From Clostridium sp. TW13 (GTDB taxonomy: Bacteria; Bacillota; Clostridia; Clostridiales; Clostridiaceae), in contig NZ_BROD01000001.1 of the NCBI RefSeq assembly GCF_024345225.1, positions 3,388,516 through 3,452,515 on the forward strand: a DNA stretch of 64,000 bases, in the 5' to 3' direction. Below are positions 10,035 through 19,459 of the stretch, one piece after another; position 1 is the first letter of the stretch, and the number at the start of each line of letters is the position of its first letter. Made by a program: the position numbers and the translations under genes. The notes beneath the pieces were generated by a model. The model was not told where the DNA came from, searched no databases, and saw only the letters and a program-made list of their open reading frames with translations.

Positions 10035-10140
10035 ACTACTTTATTGAGCATTTTGTTCATAATTATTTTATTTTGTTTATAATTCATGTAAAATAATATT
10101 ATGATAACTTTTTCTCCTACTTAATTTAAACGATTAATGT

Positions 10141-10200
10141 ATTAATTTTATTAGAGGTGTATTAATTTTATTAGAGGTGTATTAAATTTATATGAGGTGT
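10141..10200 (+). repeat. Three tandem 20-bp repeats, each carrying GAGGTG
   Basis: The unit ATTAATTTTATTAGAGGTGT occurs twice without change, then once with three differences. The third copy supplies the ribosome binding site GAGGTG of the araC-type gene. The first two are in phase with it but have no start codon. Confidence 0.9.
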
Positions 10201-10205
10201 TGCTT

Positions 10206-10886
10206 ATGTACGATGTATTTGTTTCTGATTATTACTTTTTTTCTAATGATGTGTCTTTTTTGTTTGAAACAAAAAACAAAGATGGACTACTCAAATTAAT
10301 AAAACATAAACACTGTGAAGAACTACAAGACAATATTCCGATAATTACAAAAAGAAATGACCTATTGATGTGGAATGTTGTATTCGCCAGAGGAATAATA
10401 AAAAAAGGGGCTACAAAACAATATCTACATACTATATATAATAAGTTTTATAAGGCAATATTATTAGCCAATACAATAGACGCATTACAAAAACTAGAAC
10501 TAGATATTGCCACTGCTTATATAGATATATTACTTGATTTTGTAGAAGTTACAGATAACCTTATAATAAACAAAATTATTGGCTACCTATATGTAAATAT
10601 CGAGAGTTCTCCTACCTTGGCAGATATTGCGAAAGCTCTAAATAGTTCTGTTGGATATTTATCTAGCTGCTTTAAGAAAACCACTGGCGTATCAATAATG
10701 GAATATTTCAAGAGAATAAAAATTGACAGAGCTAAAGCTCTATTAGTTAGTACAGAAAAAAGCATTCTAGAAATTTCAACTCTTCTTGGATTTTGTGACC
10801 AAGCTAATTTCAGTAGAAACTTTAAAAAAATAGTAGGAGTAACACCTACTAAATATAGAAATGATTTATCTTCACAAAAACCATAA
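10206..10886 (+). CDS. AraC-family transcriptional regulator
   Basis: About 226 residues. The C-terminal 100 residues form a double helix-turn-helix: ADIAKALNSSVGYLSSCFKK, then ILEISTLLGFCDQANFSRNF and the family signature VGVTPTKYR. The N-terminal 120 residues are helical and unrelated to the usual cupin sensor, so the ligand is unknown. The start at 10206 (MYDVF) is preferred to a GTG at 10197 because GAGGTG (10194-10199) is then a ribosome binding site spaced 6 nt away. Placed back to back with the GH13 gene, it probably regulates that gene and possibly itself. Confidence 0.9.
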   Translation: MYDVFVSDYYFFSNDVSFLFETKNKDGLLKLIKHKHCEELQDNIPIITKRNDLLMWNVVFARGIIKKGATKQYLHTIYNKFYKAILLANTIDALQKLELDIATAYIDILLDFVEVTDNLIINKIIGYLYVNIESSPTLADIAKALNSSVGYLSSCFKKTTGVSIMEYFKRIKIDRAKALLVSTEKSILEISTLLGFCDQANFSRNFKKIVGVTPTKYRNDLSSQKP

Positions 10887-10975
10887 TAAACTCTATCCTT
10901 TTAGGATTAGCGTATTTCCAAACTATAGGAAACTTACTTTTGAATTAATAAAAACTTAATCTATGAAAATTAAAC

Positions 10976-11020
10976 AAAAAAAGGGTTATGCATTTTATTT
11001 TTACTAATGCAATAACCCTT
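10976..11020 (-). terminator. Terminator of aguAB
   Basis: AAGGGTTATGCATT (10981-10994) pairs with AATGCAATAACCCTT, followed on the minus strand by seven T. It lies about 28 nt past the aguB stop codon and may also stop araC transcription weakly. Confidence 0.85.
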
Positions 11021-11048
11021 TATATTAATATGTTTTATAGAAATCAAA

Positions 11049-11912
11049 CTATTTACTTGAATCTAAAGACATTATTGGACCATACATTTCTGGTCTTCTA
11101 TCTCTGTAAACTCCCCAACTACGACGCATTTCTCTTATATCATCTAAATCAAATTCAGCAACTAAAACTGTTTGATTTTCTCTATCTGCTTGAGTAACAA
11201 TTCCTCCTGTTTGATCTGCAATAAAAGATGTTCCATAGAAGGTCATAGAAGTTTCATCAGTTTCAGTTCCTATACGGTTTGATGCTACTAATGGCATAAT
11301 ATTCGCTGCAGCATGACCTTGCATACACCTTTGCCAATGAGGTTGTGAATCTATATCTAAAATTGGTTCAGAACCTATAGCTGTTGGATAAAATAAAATT
11401 TCTGCTCCTAGTAATGCCATACATCTTGCTGATTCTGGGAACCATTGATCCCAACATATACCTACACCTATTGTGCCAAATGCTGTGTTCCATACTTTAA
11501 ATCCAGTATCTCCTGGTGAGAAATAAAACTTTTCTTCATAACAGTGACCATCTGGAATATGAGTCTTACGATATGTACCTAAAACTGTTCCATCTGCATC
11601 TATGATTGCAATACTATTGAAAGCTACATTTCCTGCTCTCTCAAAAAAGCTTATTGGTAAAACTACATTAAGTTCCTTAGCTAAAACTTTAAAATGGTTT
11701 ATTGCTTTATTATCCTCAACACTCTTAGCTAAATCTAAATACTCATATTTTTCTTTTTGGCAAAAGTATGGTGTTTCAAATAATTCTTGAAGAAGTATGA
11801 TGTTAGCACCTTTTTGTGCTGCTTCTCTCACCATTTCTTCTGCTTTTTTTATATTTTCATCTATGTCCCAAGAACAAGACATCTGAGTTGCTGCTACTTT
11901 CACTTTTCTCAT
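11049..11912 (-). CDS. aguB: N-carbamoylputrescine amidohydrolase
   Basis: A nitrilase-superfamily enzyme of 287 residues, standard length. The catalytic triad is visible: Glu in LLQELFETPYF (about 43), Lys in YRKTHIPDG (about 120) and Cys in VGICWDQWFPE (about 157). It hydrolyses N-carbamoylputrescine to putrescine, CO2 and ammonia in the cytoplasm. It follows aguA by about 160 nt, completing the two-step conversion of agmatine to putrescine. The CWDQWFPE signature separates it from other nitrilases. Confidence 0.95.
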   Translation of the reverse strand: MRKVKVAATQMSCSWDIDENIKKAEEMVREAAQKGANIILLQELFETPYFCQKEKYEYLDLAKSVEDNKAINHFKVLAKELNVVLPISFFERAGNVAFNSIAIIDADGTVLGTYRKTHIPDGHCYEEKFYFSPGDTGFKVWNTAFGTIGVGICWDQWFPESARCMALLGAEILFYPTAIGSEPILDIDSQPHWQRCMQGHAAANIMPLVASNRIGTETDETSMTFYGTSFIADQTGGIVTQADRENQTVLVAEFDLDDIREMRRSWGVYRDRRPEMYGPIMSLDSSK

Positions 11913-12071
11913 TATGCAAATTCCTCCTAAGATAATCTATTTTTTAATTATTTATTGTGATTTCTCATTTAAATATCTAAAATCACATGATATAAACACA
12001 TGCCATAATAGGAATCTATTAATGTGCTCATAATTTTTATAAGTCAAATTGTATTTTTAACCCTTAACCTA

Positions 12072-13163
12072 TTATACTGGTTGTTGTTGAGTGATACAAT
12101 GGATGTTTCCACCACCAAGTAAGATTTCTCTTGCATATATTGGCACAACTTCTCTATCCTGATATAACTTCTTCATTAATTCTACTGCCTTTTCATCGTT
12201 TGGATCACCAAATACAGGCATTACTACTCCACCATTAGCTACATAGTAGTTTACATATGATGCTGCTAGTCTGTCCCCAGGCATTCTAGGTTGAGTACCT
12301 ACAACCTGATCTACACCATTGCTTTCTTCTACTGATATGCATATTGGTGATGGTAAATACATTTTGTGTATCTCAAGAGTACGTCCTTTTGCATCCGTAG
12401 TATTGCTTAATATATCATAACAACTTTTAGAAAGCTCATACTGTGGATCAGTTTCATCATCTGTCCATGCTAGTACTACAACTCCTGGTCTTACAAATGT
12501 ACATACATTATCTACATGCTCATTAGTTTCATCAAGATATATACCTCTTTCAAGCCATATAACCTTATCTACATTAAGATATTCCATTAATACTTCTTCA
12601 ATTTCTTGTTTTGTCATTGATGGATTTCTACCTGCACTTAAAAGACATGCTTCTGTCACCATAGCAGTACCTTCTCCGTCTACGTGGATAGAACCACCCT
12701 CAAGTACAAAACTTTCTAATCTATATCTATCTTTTCTTTCTATATCACAAATCTTGCCTGCAACCTTATCATCTTGATCCCAAGGGAAGTATAAACCATC
12801 TACAAGTCCTCCCCATGCATTAAATCTCCAATCTACTCCTCTAACTTCACCTGCATCATTTTTTACAAAGGTTGGTCCTGAATCTCTAACCCATGAATCA
12901 TTATTTGAAATTTCTACAACTCTTATGTGATCTGGAAGCATACTTCTAGCATTATCATATTGTGCTCCACTAACGCACATAGTAAGTGGCTCAAATTTTG
13001 ATATAGCAGTGGCTACCTCCACAAAAACTCTTTGAGCATACTTTCCACCATAACGCCAGTTATCAGAACGTTCAGGCCATACCATCCAGCAACCAGCATG
13101 TGGTTCGAATTCTCCTGGCATTCTGAAGCCATCTTTTCTAGGCGTACTATTAATTATTTTCAT
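12072..13163 (-). CDS. aguA: Agmatine deiminase
   Basis: A 363-residue member of the guanidino-group-modifying (PAD-like) family. Diagnostic motifs are [16 protein letters not shown] near the N-terminus, [20 protein letters not shown], and the catalytic Cys in [13 protein letters not shown] at the C-terminus. It converts agmatine to N-carbamoylputrescine and ammonia; aguB downstream acts on the product. AAAGGTGG lies about 8 nt before the ATG. A strong promoter and an upstream palindrome precede it. No agmatine antiporter or arginine decarboxylase is in the window. Confidence 0.96.
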   Translation of the reverse strand: MKIINSTPRKDGFRMPGEFEPHAGCWMVWPERSDNWRYGGKYAQRVFVEVATAISKFEPLTMCVSGAQYDNARSMLPDHIRVVEISNNDSWVRDSGPTFVKNDAGEVRGVDWRFNAWGGLVDGLYFPWDQDDKVAGKICDIERKDRYRLESFVLEGGSIHVDGEGTAMVTEACLLSAGRNPSMTKQEIEEVLMEYLNVDKVIWLERGIYLDETNEHVDNVCTFVRPGVVVLAWTDDETDPQYELSKSCYDILSNTTDAKGRTLEIHKMYLPSPICISVEESNGVDQVVGTQPRMPGDRLAASYVNYYVANGGVVMPVFGDPNDEKAVELMKKLYQDREVVPIYAREILLGGGNIHCITQQQPV

Positions 13164-13207
13164 CTACCATTCCACCTTTGCTTACCATTTTGTCTATATC
13201 TAAACAT

Positions 13208-13236
13208 ATTATATCTATATTATTATACATAAACAA
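13208..13236 (-). promoter_or_regulatory. aguAB promoter (TTGTTT-17-TATAAT)
   Basis: Minus strand: -35 TTGTTT at 13231-13236, a 17-nt spacer, then a perfect -10 TATAAT at 13208-13213. The predicted transcript starts near 13201, giving a leader of about 38 nt. Confidence 0.75.
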
Positions 13237-13244
13237 TAGTATTT

Positions 13245-13282
13245 TATTAGTATGACGAATCTTGATGAATTCGATACTAATA
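13245..13282. promoter_or_regulatory. Palindromic operator candidate upstream of aguA
   Basis: TATTAGTATgaCGAAT and ATTCGATACTAATA form an inverted repeat that lies just upstream of the aguA -35 box. That position suits an activator site. Its distance from the plus-strand gene at 13574 (about 290 nt) argues for aguA as the target. Confidence 0.5.
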
Positions 13283-13573
13283 AATACTTTAATTAGTAAT
13301 TATCTATAAATACTTTTACAGGTATTGGTTTAATAGATTTAGAACTATCTACTATATATGATATAATAATGTGGTTGCATAAAAGTTCATTTCTTATAAA
13401 GATTCATGACTAATGAGTTTTATACAATCCATAAGACATCTAATAATTTCAAAATACTGCAAGTACTTTTGAGAATAACAATATCAATTATGAACTTATT
13501 TTTGTCAATAATCTAAGTAGAAACATAACACTTTTTATTTTTTTTAAATACGCTTTAATAAAGGAGAGCAAAC
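13283..13573 (+). other. Leader region of the GT39-like gene with possible promoters
   Basis: No gene is visible. An extended -10 (TGA-TATAAT) sits at 13369-13377. A second candidate, TTGTCA-16-CATAAC, lies nearer the gene (about 13505-13532). AAGGAGAG precedes the start at 13574. I cannot tell which promoter is used. Confidence 0.4.
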
Positions 13574-15115
13574 ATGATTAGAAATATTAAAACAACCATG
13601 CCCAACCTTTTTCAAAAGTATTATTTCATATTATTACTAGGAATTTTAGTATTAGCATGTTTTAATATCTTTGCAAATCTTAATTCTTATCCAATAGCAG
13701 ATTGGGATGAAGCAAGACATGGAGTCAATGCATATGAAATGTTGCACAATAAAAACTATATAGTTAATACATATAATTATAAAACTGATTACTATAATTT
13801 AAAACCATCTCTAAGTTATTGGCTTATAATGCTTGGCTATAAGCTTGTAGGATTTTCTCCTCTTGGGCTTAGACTATACTCAGCAGTATCAGCACTACTA
13901 ACAATTATACTTGTTGCTTTATTTGTGAAGAAAAAACATGGTAAAATTGCGTGTATTATTTCAACAGCAGTTTTAGCTACCACATCACAATATTTACTTT
14001 CCCATTGTGCTAGAACTGGCGATGCTGATAGTGTCTATATTTTATTATTTACAATTGCAATGATATCTATGGCTAAAATCGAAGATAACATTAATTGGAT
14101 CTATTTATCCGGCCTATCTTTTTCCCTAGCTTTTTTAGCAAAAAGCTGGCATGCGTTTGCTATAGTAGCCATAGGTGGATTATATCTATTATTCAGTAAA
14201 TATATATTTAAATTAAAACTTAAGCAGTGGTTACTTTTCATAGCATCATCTATTTTACCTATTGGTCTTTGGGCCATATTTAGATATGCCAAAGACGGCA
14301 CTAAGTTTTTTACAGAAATGATACAGTATGACTTATTCGCTCGATCTGCTACTCCTTTAGAAGGCCACACTGGTACTGTATTATACTATTTTGATGTTAT
14401 TGAAAATTATTATTCTTATTGGCTTATTATATTATTTGGAGTTTTTATAGGATATTTAACTCTCTCTAATAAAAATAATAAGAAAAAAATATCTGGCTAT
14501 ACATTAACTATGTTATTATGGATTCTAGTCCCATTTGTAGCCTTTTCTATAGCTAAAACAAAACTTTCATGGTATATAATACCCATATACCCAGCTTTAG
14601 CTATATGCATTGGTGCTTTCTCAAAAAAAATAATAACAGATTTGAATAAAAATAATATTGTTCAATTTGTGCTATTATTTAGTTTATTGCTAAGTTTAGG
14701 ATTAAATGAAAGAGTCATTTATCTAGGAATTAGATCTCCTCATGTAGACGGAAGTCAAAGTCCCATAAAACAGCTTAGTGATTTACCTGAATACAATGGT
14801 CTAGATGCTTACATATCATATAGTGCTCAGAATACTATTAAAAAGCTTAAATCTTTCCCTGAATACAATGGTGTAAATGCGTATACTTTGTGCGGTACAT
14901 ACGGTGGTTCTGAATTCTGGGATCAAAGTCAGTTTTTAGCTGCAGAATTATACAGAAACTTAAAACCTGTAAATGGTGGCGTTAAAGCATTTATTAACGA
15001 TACAAATAAATCTATCTTAATAGTTCCCAAAAATGCCAACACTGATAAGATAATAAAAGATAATAACTTAAAAATTATAATAAAAACAGACTCTAACTTA
15101 ATATTAACAAAATAA
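13574..15115 (+). CDS. Membrane glycosyltransferase of the ArnT/PMT (GT39/GT83) type
   Basis: A 513-residue polytopic protein with about 10 membrane segments and an extracytoplasmic C-terminal tail of about 125 residues. The first loop has WDEARHGVNAYEM, the Asp-Glu pair used by C-type (polyprenyl-phosphate-sugar) transferases, followed by KPSLSYWLIMLGYKLVG, typical of the PMT_2 domain. It should move a sugar from a lipid carrier to a lipid or protein outside the membrane. The tail contains a short internal repeat (PEYNGLDAY / PEYNGVNAY). It is a single-gene unit; the acceptor is unknown. A lipid-linked-sugar synthase in the XrtG locus (58733-59800) could supply donors, but that is speculation. 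Confidence 0.85.
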   Translation: MIRNIKTTMPNLFQKYYFILLLGILVLACFNIFANLNSYPIADWDEARHGVNAYEMLHNKNYIVNTYNYKTDYYNLKPSLSYWLIMLGYKLVGFSPLGLRLYSAVSALLTIILVALFVKKKHGKIACIISTAVLATTSQYLLSHCARTGDADSVYILLFTIAMISMAKIEDNINWIYLSGLSFSLAFLAKSWHAFAIVAIGGLYLLFSKYIFKLKLKQWLLFIASSILPIGLWAIFRYAKDGTKFFTEMIQYDLFARSATPLEGHTGTVLYYFDVIENYYSYWLIILFGVFIGYLTLSNKNNKKKISGYTLTMLLWILVPFVAFSIAKTKLSWYIIPIYPALAICIGAFSKKIITDLNKNNIVQFVLLFSLLLSLGLNERVIYLGIRSPHVDGSQSPIKQLSDLPEYNGLDAYISYSAQNTIKKLKSFPEYNGVNAYTLCGTYGGSEFWDQSQFLAAELYRNLKPVNGGVKAFINDTNKSILIVPKNANTDKIIKDNNLKIIIKTDSNLILTK

Positions 15116-15161
15116 AAAATCAAAACCTACAAGAACTGAATTCTTGTAGGTTCTGATTTTT
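15115..15161. terminator. Bidirectional terminator between convergent genes
   Basis: AAAATCAAAACCTACAAGAA pairs almost perfectly with the following arm around a 5-nt loop (ctgaa). It has A/T tracts on both sides and serves the plus gene at 13574 and the minus gene at 15182. Confidence 0.9.
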
Positions 15162-15181
15162 ATTCTTTTAATTGAGTATTT

Positions 15182-16729
15182 TTAGATACTCATAATACAT
15201 TTAGGTAATGCATGTACTAATGCTATCTTATCCTCATAGCTAACCTGATTACCCTTTATTGCAATACCTCTGAGATTAGTCATCTTCTTCAAAATGTTTA
15301 TATCTTTAATTTTGTTATAATTTAACTCCAAGCTTGTTAAACTTTTTAGATTTCCTAGTACATTTATATTAATTATTTGATTATTACTTAGGCAAAGATC
15401 TTTTAATTTAGTTAACCCTTTTAATGCATCTATATTGCATATACGATTAGAATCGAAAGAAATATCATTTAACTTAGTTAAACCTCTTAGTGCATCTATA
15501 TTAGCTATCTGGTTATTATCAAAATCTATCCACTCTAAATTTTTCAAATCCTTTAATGGGCTTATATCTTTTATTTGATTATGACATATATTAATCCCTA
15601 CTAGATTCTTTAACCCTTTTAATACACTTATGTCCTTTATCTCAGCAGCATTTATATTAAGTTCTTGTAACTTTGTAAAATTCCTCACTACGCTTATATC
15701 ACTTATTGGATTTGAACCTAATATAAACCTTTTTAAATTAGTTAATCCCTTTAATGAACTTATATCCCTTATTTGATTACCATATGCATTAAGATCTTTC
15801 ATTTGAATCAAATCCTTTATTGGACTTATATCCTTTACTTGGCTACCATTCAAATCAAGGGTTTCTAACTTTACCATATTTTTAAGCGCACTTATATCTT
15901 TAATTTTATTATCTTGTAATAAGAGCCTTTGTAATTTAGTTAATCCCTTCAATGCACTTATGTCACTTATTTTATTCTCTGATAAATCAAGACTTTCCAA
16001 ATTAACAAAATGCTCAAGACCAGTTATATTATTAATTTCTTCATTCTGAAATGATAACTTAGTTACCTTTAAGACATCACTTCGATGTATTATAGTTTGA
16101 TCACAGCTCTTTCTTACTTCATCTAGTACTAGCTTTTTTAAGTTTTCATCTTTAAATGTTATTACAATATCTTTTACTGTTATCATTGCATTGATTTTTT
16201 TGCTATATCCTTGCACATTGCCTGTGAAATTACACTTGCCTACCTTATTGGTATCAATGCTTTTGTTCCATATTATTGATACTTGTTGTTTTGAATTATC
16301 ATTCATAATTGCTGTTACTGCACTTGGTAATCTATAACTATCACCAACAATTACAGTTGCGTTAATATCACCAACAGACTTTATATACTTTTGTACATTT
16401 AAAGTTAATGTAACCTTCTTATTATATCCTTGTACAGTTCCTACAAAAGAATACTTGCCTGCCTTATTTGTATTAACAACTTTAGCATTCCATTTCACCG
16501 GTACTTGTTTAGTAGTTTTATTGCTCATAGTTGCTGTTACTGTATTGGGCAAAGCATACTTGTCCCCCATTCTTACATTCTTACTAATATCAGCTATGTT
16601 ACTTATCGATACTTTTGCTTTTGAAGTAGTACTTGCAAAAACATTGCTAGGTACCATTATTAAAACTGATAATAGTAAAATTAAAAGAGCTTTCATTACA
16701 TTTAAAGTCTTTAATTGCTTTTTCAACAT
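15182..16729 (-). CDS. Secreted leucine-rich-repeat protein with two bacterial Ig-like domains
   Basis: A 515-residue exported protein. A signal peptide covers residues 1-33 (KALLILLLSVLIMVPSNVFA). Two Ig-like (Big_4-type) domains follow at about 40-110 and 115-190, sharing LPxxVTAxM and VxWN motifs. Then come about 12 SDS22/internalin-style repeats of 22 residues (pattern L-x-x-L-x-L-x-x-N-x-I-x-D-I-x-x-L) up to the end. There is no LPXTG, SLH or other anchor, so it is probably released or held by an unknown interaction. GAGGAG precedes the ATG. It is convergent with 13574 and divergent from 16949. Likely role: adhesion or ligand binding. Confidence 0.9.
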   Translation of the reverse strand: MLKKQLKTLNVMKALLILLLSVLIMVPSNVFASTTSKAKVSISNIADISKNVRMGDKYALPNTVTATMSNKTTKQVPVKWNAKVVNTNKAGKYSFVGTVQGYNKKVTLTLNVQKYIKSVGDINATVIVGDSYRLPSAVTAIMNDNSKQQVSIIWNKSIDTNKVGKCNFTGNVQGYSKKINAMITVKDIVITFKDENLKKLVLDEVRKSCDQTIIHRSDVLKVTKLSFQNEEINNITGLEHFVNLESLDLSENKISDISALKGLTKLQRLLLQDNKIKDISALKNMVKLETLDLNGSQVKDISPIKDLIQMKDLNAYGNQIRDISSLKGLTNLKRFILGSNPISDISVVRNFTKLQELNINAAEIKDISVLKGLKNLVGINICHNQIKDISPLKDLKNLEWIDFDNNQIANIDALRGLTKLNDISFDSNRICNIDALKGLTKLKDLCLSNNQIININVLGNLKSLTSLELNYNKIKDINILKKMTNLRGIAIKGNQVSYEDKIALVHALPKCIMSI

Positions 16730-16903
16730 TTATTCTCCTCTCTTTATGAATTCTATAGCCAATTTACTACTATATTGTAATTCAGCCATAAATTTAACGC
16801 AATAGAATTTAACTACAAAATCATTCATTTTATAGTTATAACTACATTCTATAAATACTATAGAAAGATTAATATGATTTCACGAAAAAATTCACTGTAC
16901 TCA

Positions 16904-16912
16904 TGATATAAT
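16904..16912 (+). promoter_or_regulatory. Extended -10 promoter for the DUF2207 gene
   Basis: TGA-TATAAT lies 37 nt upstream of the start codon, with no good -35; TG-extended boxes often lack one. Confidence 0.6.
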
Positions 16913-16948
16913 TAACTATATTATAGAAATATTTTAAGGAGAGATTCT

Positions 16949-18700
16949 ATGAAAAAAATACTTTCTCTATTTTTAACTTTTTTTATTTTAATTACCCCAC
17001 TTACTGTTAATGCCTCAGAAAAAAACTTCACAATCTCAAAGCTTTTAATTAATGCAAGTATAGATTCTTCTGGGGATTTATTAGTTCAAGAAGAATTAAC
17101 TTACAACTTTAGCGGAAATTTTAACGGAGTATATATCAATTTATACAAAAGGGGAACTTCTTCTATTAATGTTTCAAAAGTATCTGTTAAAGATAAGAAT
17201 GGAATGATTCCATTAAACTTATATAACAATGAACAGAATAATACTTATGAACTAAATGACTCTAATGAAAACACAAATATAAAGATTTTCTCTAAAAGTT
17301 CAAATGAAGAAAAAACTTTTATTGTAAATTATACTGTAAAAGCAGCTGCTGTAAAATATGATGGTTTTGGCGAGCTATATTGGAGTTTTTATAATGTAAC
17401 AAACAATAAAAATGTAAAAGATGTTGAACTGAATGTTTCATTAAAAGATACTCAATTCATTAAAGATAAATTTAAATACTGGCTTTATGTAGATGGAGAT
17501 TTTAACACCAATTATGGTCCAGATAGAATACAAATTAAAGGAACTAATCTTTCATCACTTTTAGGTGTAAAAATTAACTTTCAACCAGAGTTTTTAAATT
17601 TGCCAACTTCTACTTATACAGAACCTGAGGATTTAAGAGACTATCAAAATAATATTAACGAAACTTCACATGACCCTAACGGGAATTTTGGCCACTTTCT
17701 ATTTGTAGTAGTAGGATTTGTTTTATTTGCTGCTATTTTTGGATTTGTAATGAAAAAAATTAATAATAAAAAGTTCAGAAAAGAACTTGAACAATATAGA
17801 TCTACCTATAAATTTTTTGATGAAAAAATCCTAATTTCACCGCCTTCAGACATGTCACCAGCTTTGGTTAATTTATTGTACGAATGTAATAAAACTGCTA
17901 CCACTACTAGTACTAAAATTAAAGAAATTGCTATAGTATCTACCTTATTTTATCTTAGTAAGAAAGGATTTTATTCTGTTGAGGAAGTTCAAATTGGTAA
18001 ACATAAGGATTTATTTTTTATTAGAACTACGAATAAAACTCCACAATTGATTCATCTAACAACTCTTATTAATTGGTTTTCAAATTATGAGGAGAACGGA
18101 AAATTTTCTTTACGATCAGTTAAAGACTCCATTTCTAACTATCGTAATGCTGAAACCTTTAGAAATAAGTATGTTGGTTTTATAAATGATGTAAGATTAG
18201 ATGCTCATAGACTTCGCTTCTTTGTAGAAATTAGAAATAGACAAGTACTCTCAAACACTGGATATGATGAACTTTTAAAGTGGATAGCATATAAAAAATA
18301 TATATTACACACAAGCAAGAACATATCTTCCAATTTTGATGATTCTTATTTAGGAGATGCAATGATTTATGGTACTGCCTTAGGTATAGATAATTCTATA
18401 TTAGAGAAGTTATCAAAAGATATCTCCAACGTATATAAGAAATCTAATAGATATACTAGTAATCCAAATAGTAATGGTTACTATGATTACTATAATAATG
18501 ATGCTTTTTCATCTTACTATCTCACAAATTTAATATTATTTGATAGTATTAATGATAATGTAGATAAATTTTATAATACCCACAATAATTCTTCTAGTAG
18601 CTTTACTGGTGGAGATGGTGGAGATGGTGGAGGATTTGGAGGATTTTCCGACGGTGGTGGCTTCTCTGGTGGTGGAGGAAGTGACTCTGGAGCGTTCTAA
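16949..18700 (+). CDS. DUF2207 predicted membrane protein
   Basis: 583 residues. A signal peptide is followed by an extracellular beta-rich domain (about 27-230), one membrane segment (about 248-268, FLFVVVGFVLFAAIFGFVM), and a cytoplasmic part ending in a Gly-rich tail (GGDGGDGGGFGGF..., then GGGGSDSGAF). This architecture and tail are diagnostic of DUF2207. The function of the family is unknown. AAGGAGAG lies 6 nt before the ATG. It forms a single-gene unit with its own promoter and terminator, divergent from the LRR gene. Confidence 0.9.
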   Translation: MKKILSLFLTFFILITPLTVNASEKNFTISKLLINASIDSSGDLLVQEELTYNFSGNFNGVYINLYKRGTSSINVSKVSVKDKNGMIPLNLYNNEQNNTYELNDSNENTNIKIFSKSSNEEKTFIVNYTVKAAAVKYDGFGELYWSFYNVTNNKNVKDVELNVSLKDTQFIKDKFKYWLYVDGDFNTNYGPDRIQIKGTNLSSLLGVKINFQPEFLNLPTSTYTEPEDLRDYQNNINETSHDPNGNFGHFLFVVVGFVLFAAIFGFVMKKINNKKFRKELEQYRSTYKFFDEKILISPPSDMSPALVNLLYECNKTATTTSTKIKEIAIVSTLFYLSKKGFYSVEEVQIGKHKDLFFIRTTNKTPQLIHLTTLINWFSNYEENGKFSLRSVKDSISNYRNAETFRNKYVGFINDVRLDAHRLRFFVEIRNRQVLSNTGYDELLKWIAYKKYILHTSKNISSNFDDSYLGDAMIYGTALGIDNSILEKLSKDISNVYKKSNRYTSNPNSNGYYDYYNNDAFSSYYLTNLILFDSINDNVDKFYNTHNNSSSSFTGGDGGDGGGFGGFSDGGGFSGGGGSDSGAF

Positions 18701-18714
18701 AATTCACAGCAATA

Positions 18715-18751
18715 AATGCCTAATAAAAGTACATTACTTTTATTAGGCATT
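18715..18751 (+). terminator. Stem-loop after the DUF2207 gene
   Basis: AATGCCTAATAAAAGT pairs perfectly with its complement around a 5-nt loop (acatt), 14 nt after the stop codon. The T-tract is weak (ATTATTACG). Confidence 0.7.
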
Positions 18752-18842
18752 ATTACGTTATACAAGTGGTTCATTGATTTGTTGGTAATTTCTCAAAAAG
18801 TTTTCAAGTACAAAATAGTTAGAAAATTAATTATATTTCAAG

Positions 18843-18989
18843 CTAATCTTGTTCTAACTTATTAGGTCCATCTGACAATTTAGGTTTTTGTTGCTCAAAT
18901 GCCTCAACATTCGTAGAACTTTGACTTCTACCTTGCTTATTCTTTTTAGTTGCCAAACTTACAGATGAATGTTTAGAATTTTTACTCAT
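18843..18989 (-). CDS. Small basic hypothetical protein (48 aa)
   Basis: AGGAGG 7 nt upstream of ATG gives strong initiation support. The product starts MSKNSKHSSVSLATKKNKQG and ends GPNKLEQD. It is hydrophilic, rich in Lys, Ser and Gln, and has no membrane segment. Composition recalls small acid-soluble or coat-associated spore proteins, but I recognise no family. The next small gene (19079-19216) has the same style: short, hydrophilic, strong ribosome binding site and a GP dipeptide. Confidence 0.6.
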   Translation of the reverse strand: MSKNSKHSSVSLATKKNKQGRSQSSTNVEAFEQQKPKLSDGPNKLEQD

Positions 18990-19005
18990 AGCTACAACCT
19001 CCTAT

Positions 19006-19062
19006 GGCATCTTCAAAAAATATCCGTCACATATTGGGACTTGTTATTTATTTTCAGATGCC
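19006..19062. repeat. Dispersed repeat, copy A (GGCATCT...AGATGCC)
   Basis: A 57-bp imperfect palindrome with 7-bp terminal inverted repeats between the two small genes. Read on minus it contains GAAAATAAATAAC and GACGGATATTTTTT, shared with copies at 23226, 42676, 56536 and 62508. Confidence 0.75.
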
Positions 19063-19078
19063 TAATAAACAAATGTAA

Positions 19079-19216
19079 CTAAGCCCATTGGTTATTAGTT
19101 GCTGATTTCTTAGCTTTTTTATTGTCACCACAACCACAGTGTCCAGTAGGTCCATTAATATCATCTTGATGTTCCTTTTTTGGTTCTGTTGAAGTTTGAG
19201 TAGTATTCTTATCCAT
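19079..19216 (-). CDS. Small hydrophilic hypothetical protein with HCGCG motif (45 aa)
   Basis: AAGGAGG about 7 nt before ATG supports translation. The product begins MDKNTTQTSTEPKKEHQDD, has NGPTGHCGCG in the middle and ends KKSATNNQWA. The HCGCG cluster could bind a metal; that is a guess. No family is recognised. It is separated from the upstream MBL gene by about 240 nt of featureless AT-rich DNA (19217-19459). Confidence 0.6.
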   Translation of the reverse strand: MDKNTTQTSTEPKKEHQDDINGPTGHCGCGDNKKAKKSATNNQWA

Positions 19217-19459
19217 AGTTAAAACCTCCTTATTCTATTGATATCAGGATTTATAAAATTATCATCCTGTCTATTTTATTTTGGCTATAAGGAGATTTTA
19301 AATTCTATAACATTACTTCCTCTATGAACAATTTAATCCACCAACTTTTCATCGCAATCTCTTAAAGGCGCATTTTTCCTATAAATATATAAATATTTTT
19401 ATATATAACTTAGACATGTGAAAGTACAGAGGTTCATATGCAACAGATATTTGAACCTG

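Noticed and set aside
15182..16100. Regular 66-nt periodicity looking like an array
   Set aside because: It is the coding sequence of 22-residue leucine-rich repeats, with no conserved short repeat or spacer typical of CRISPR.
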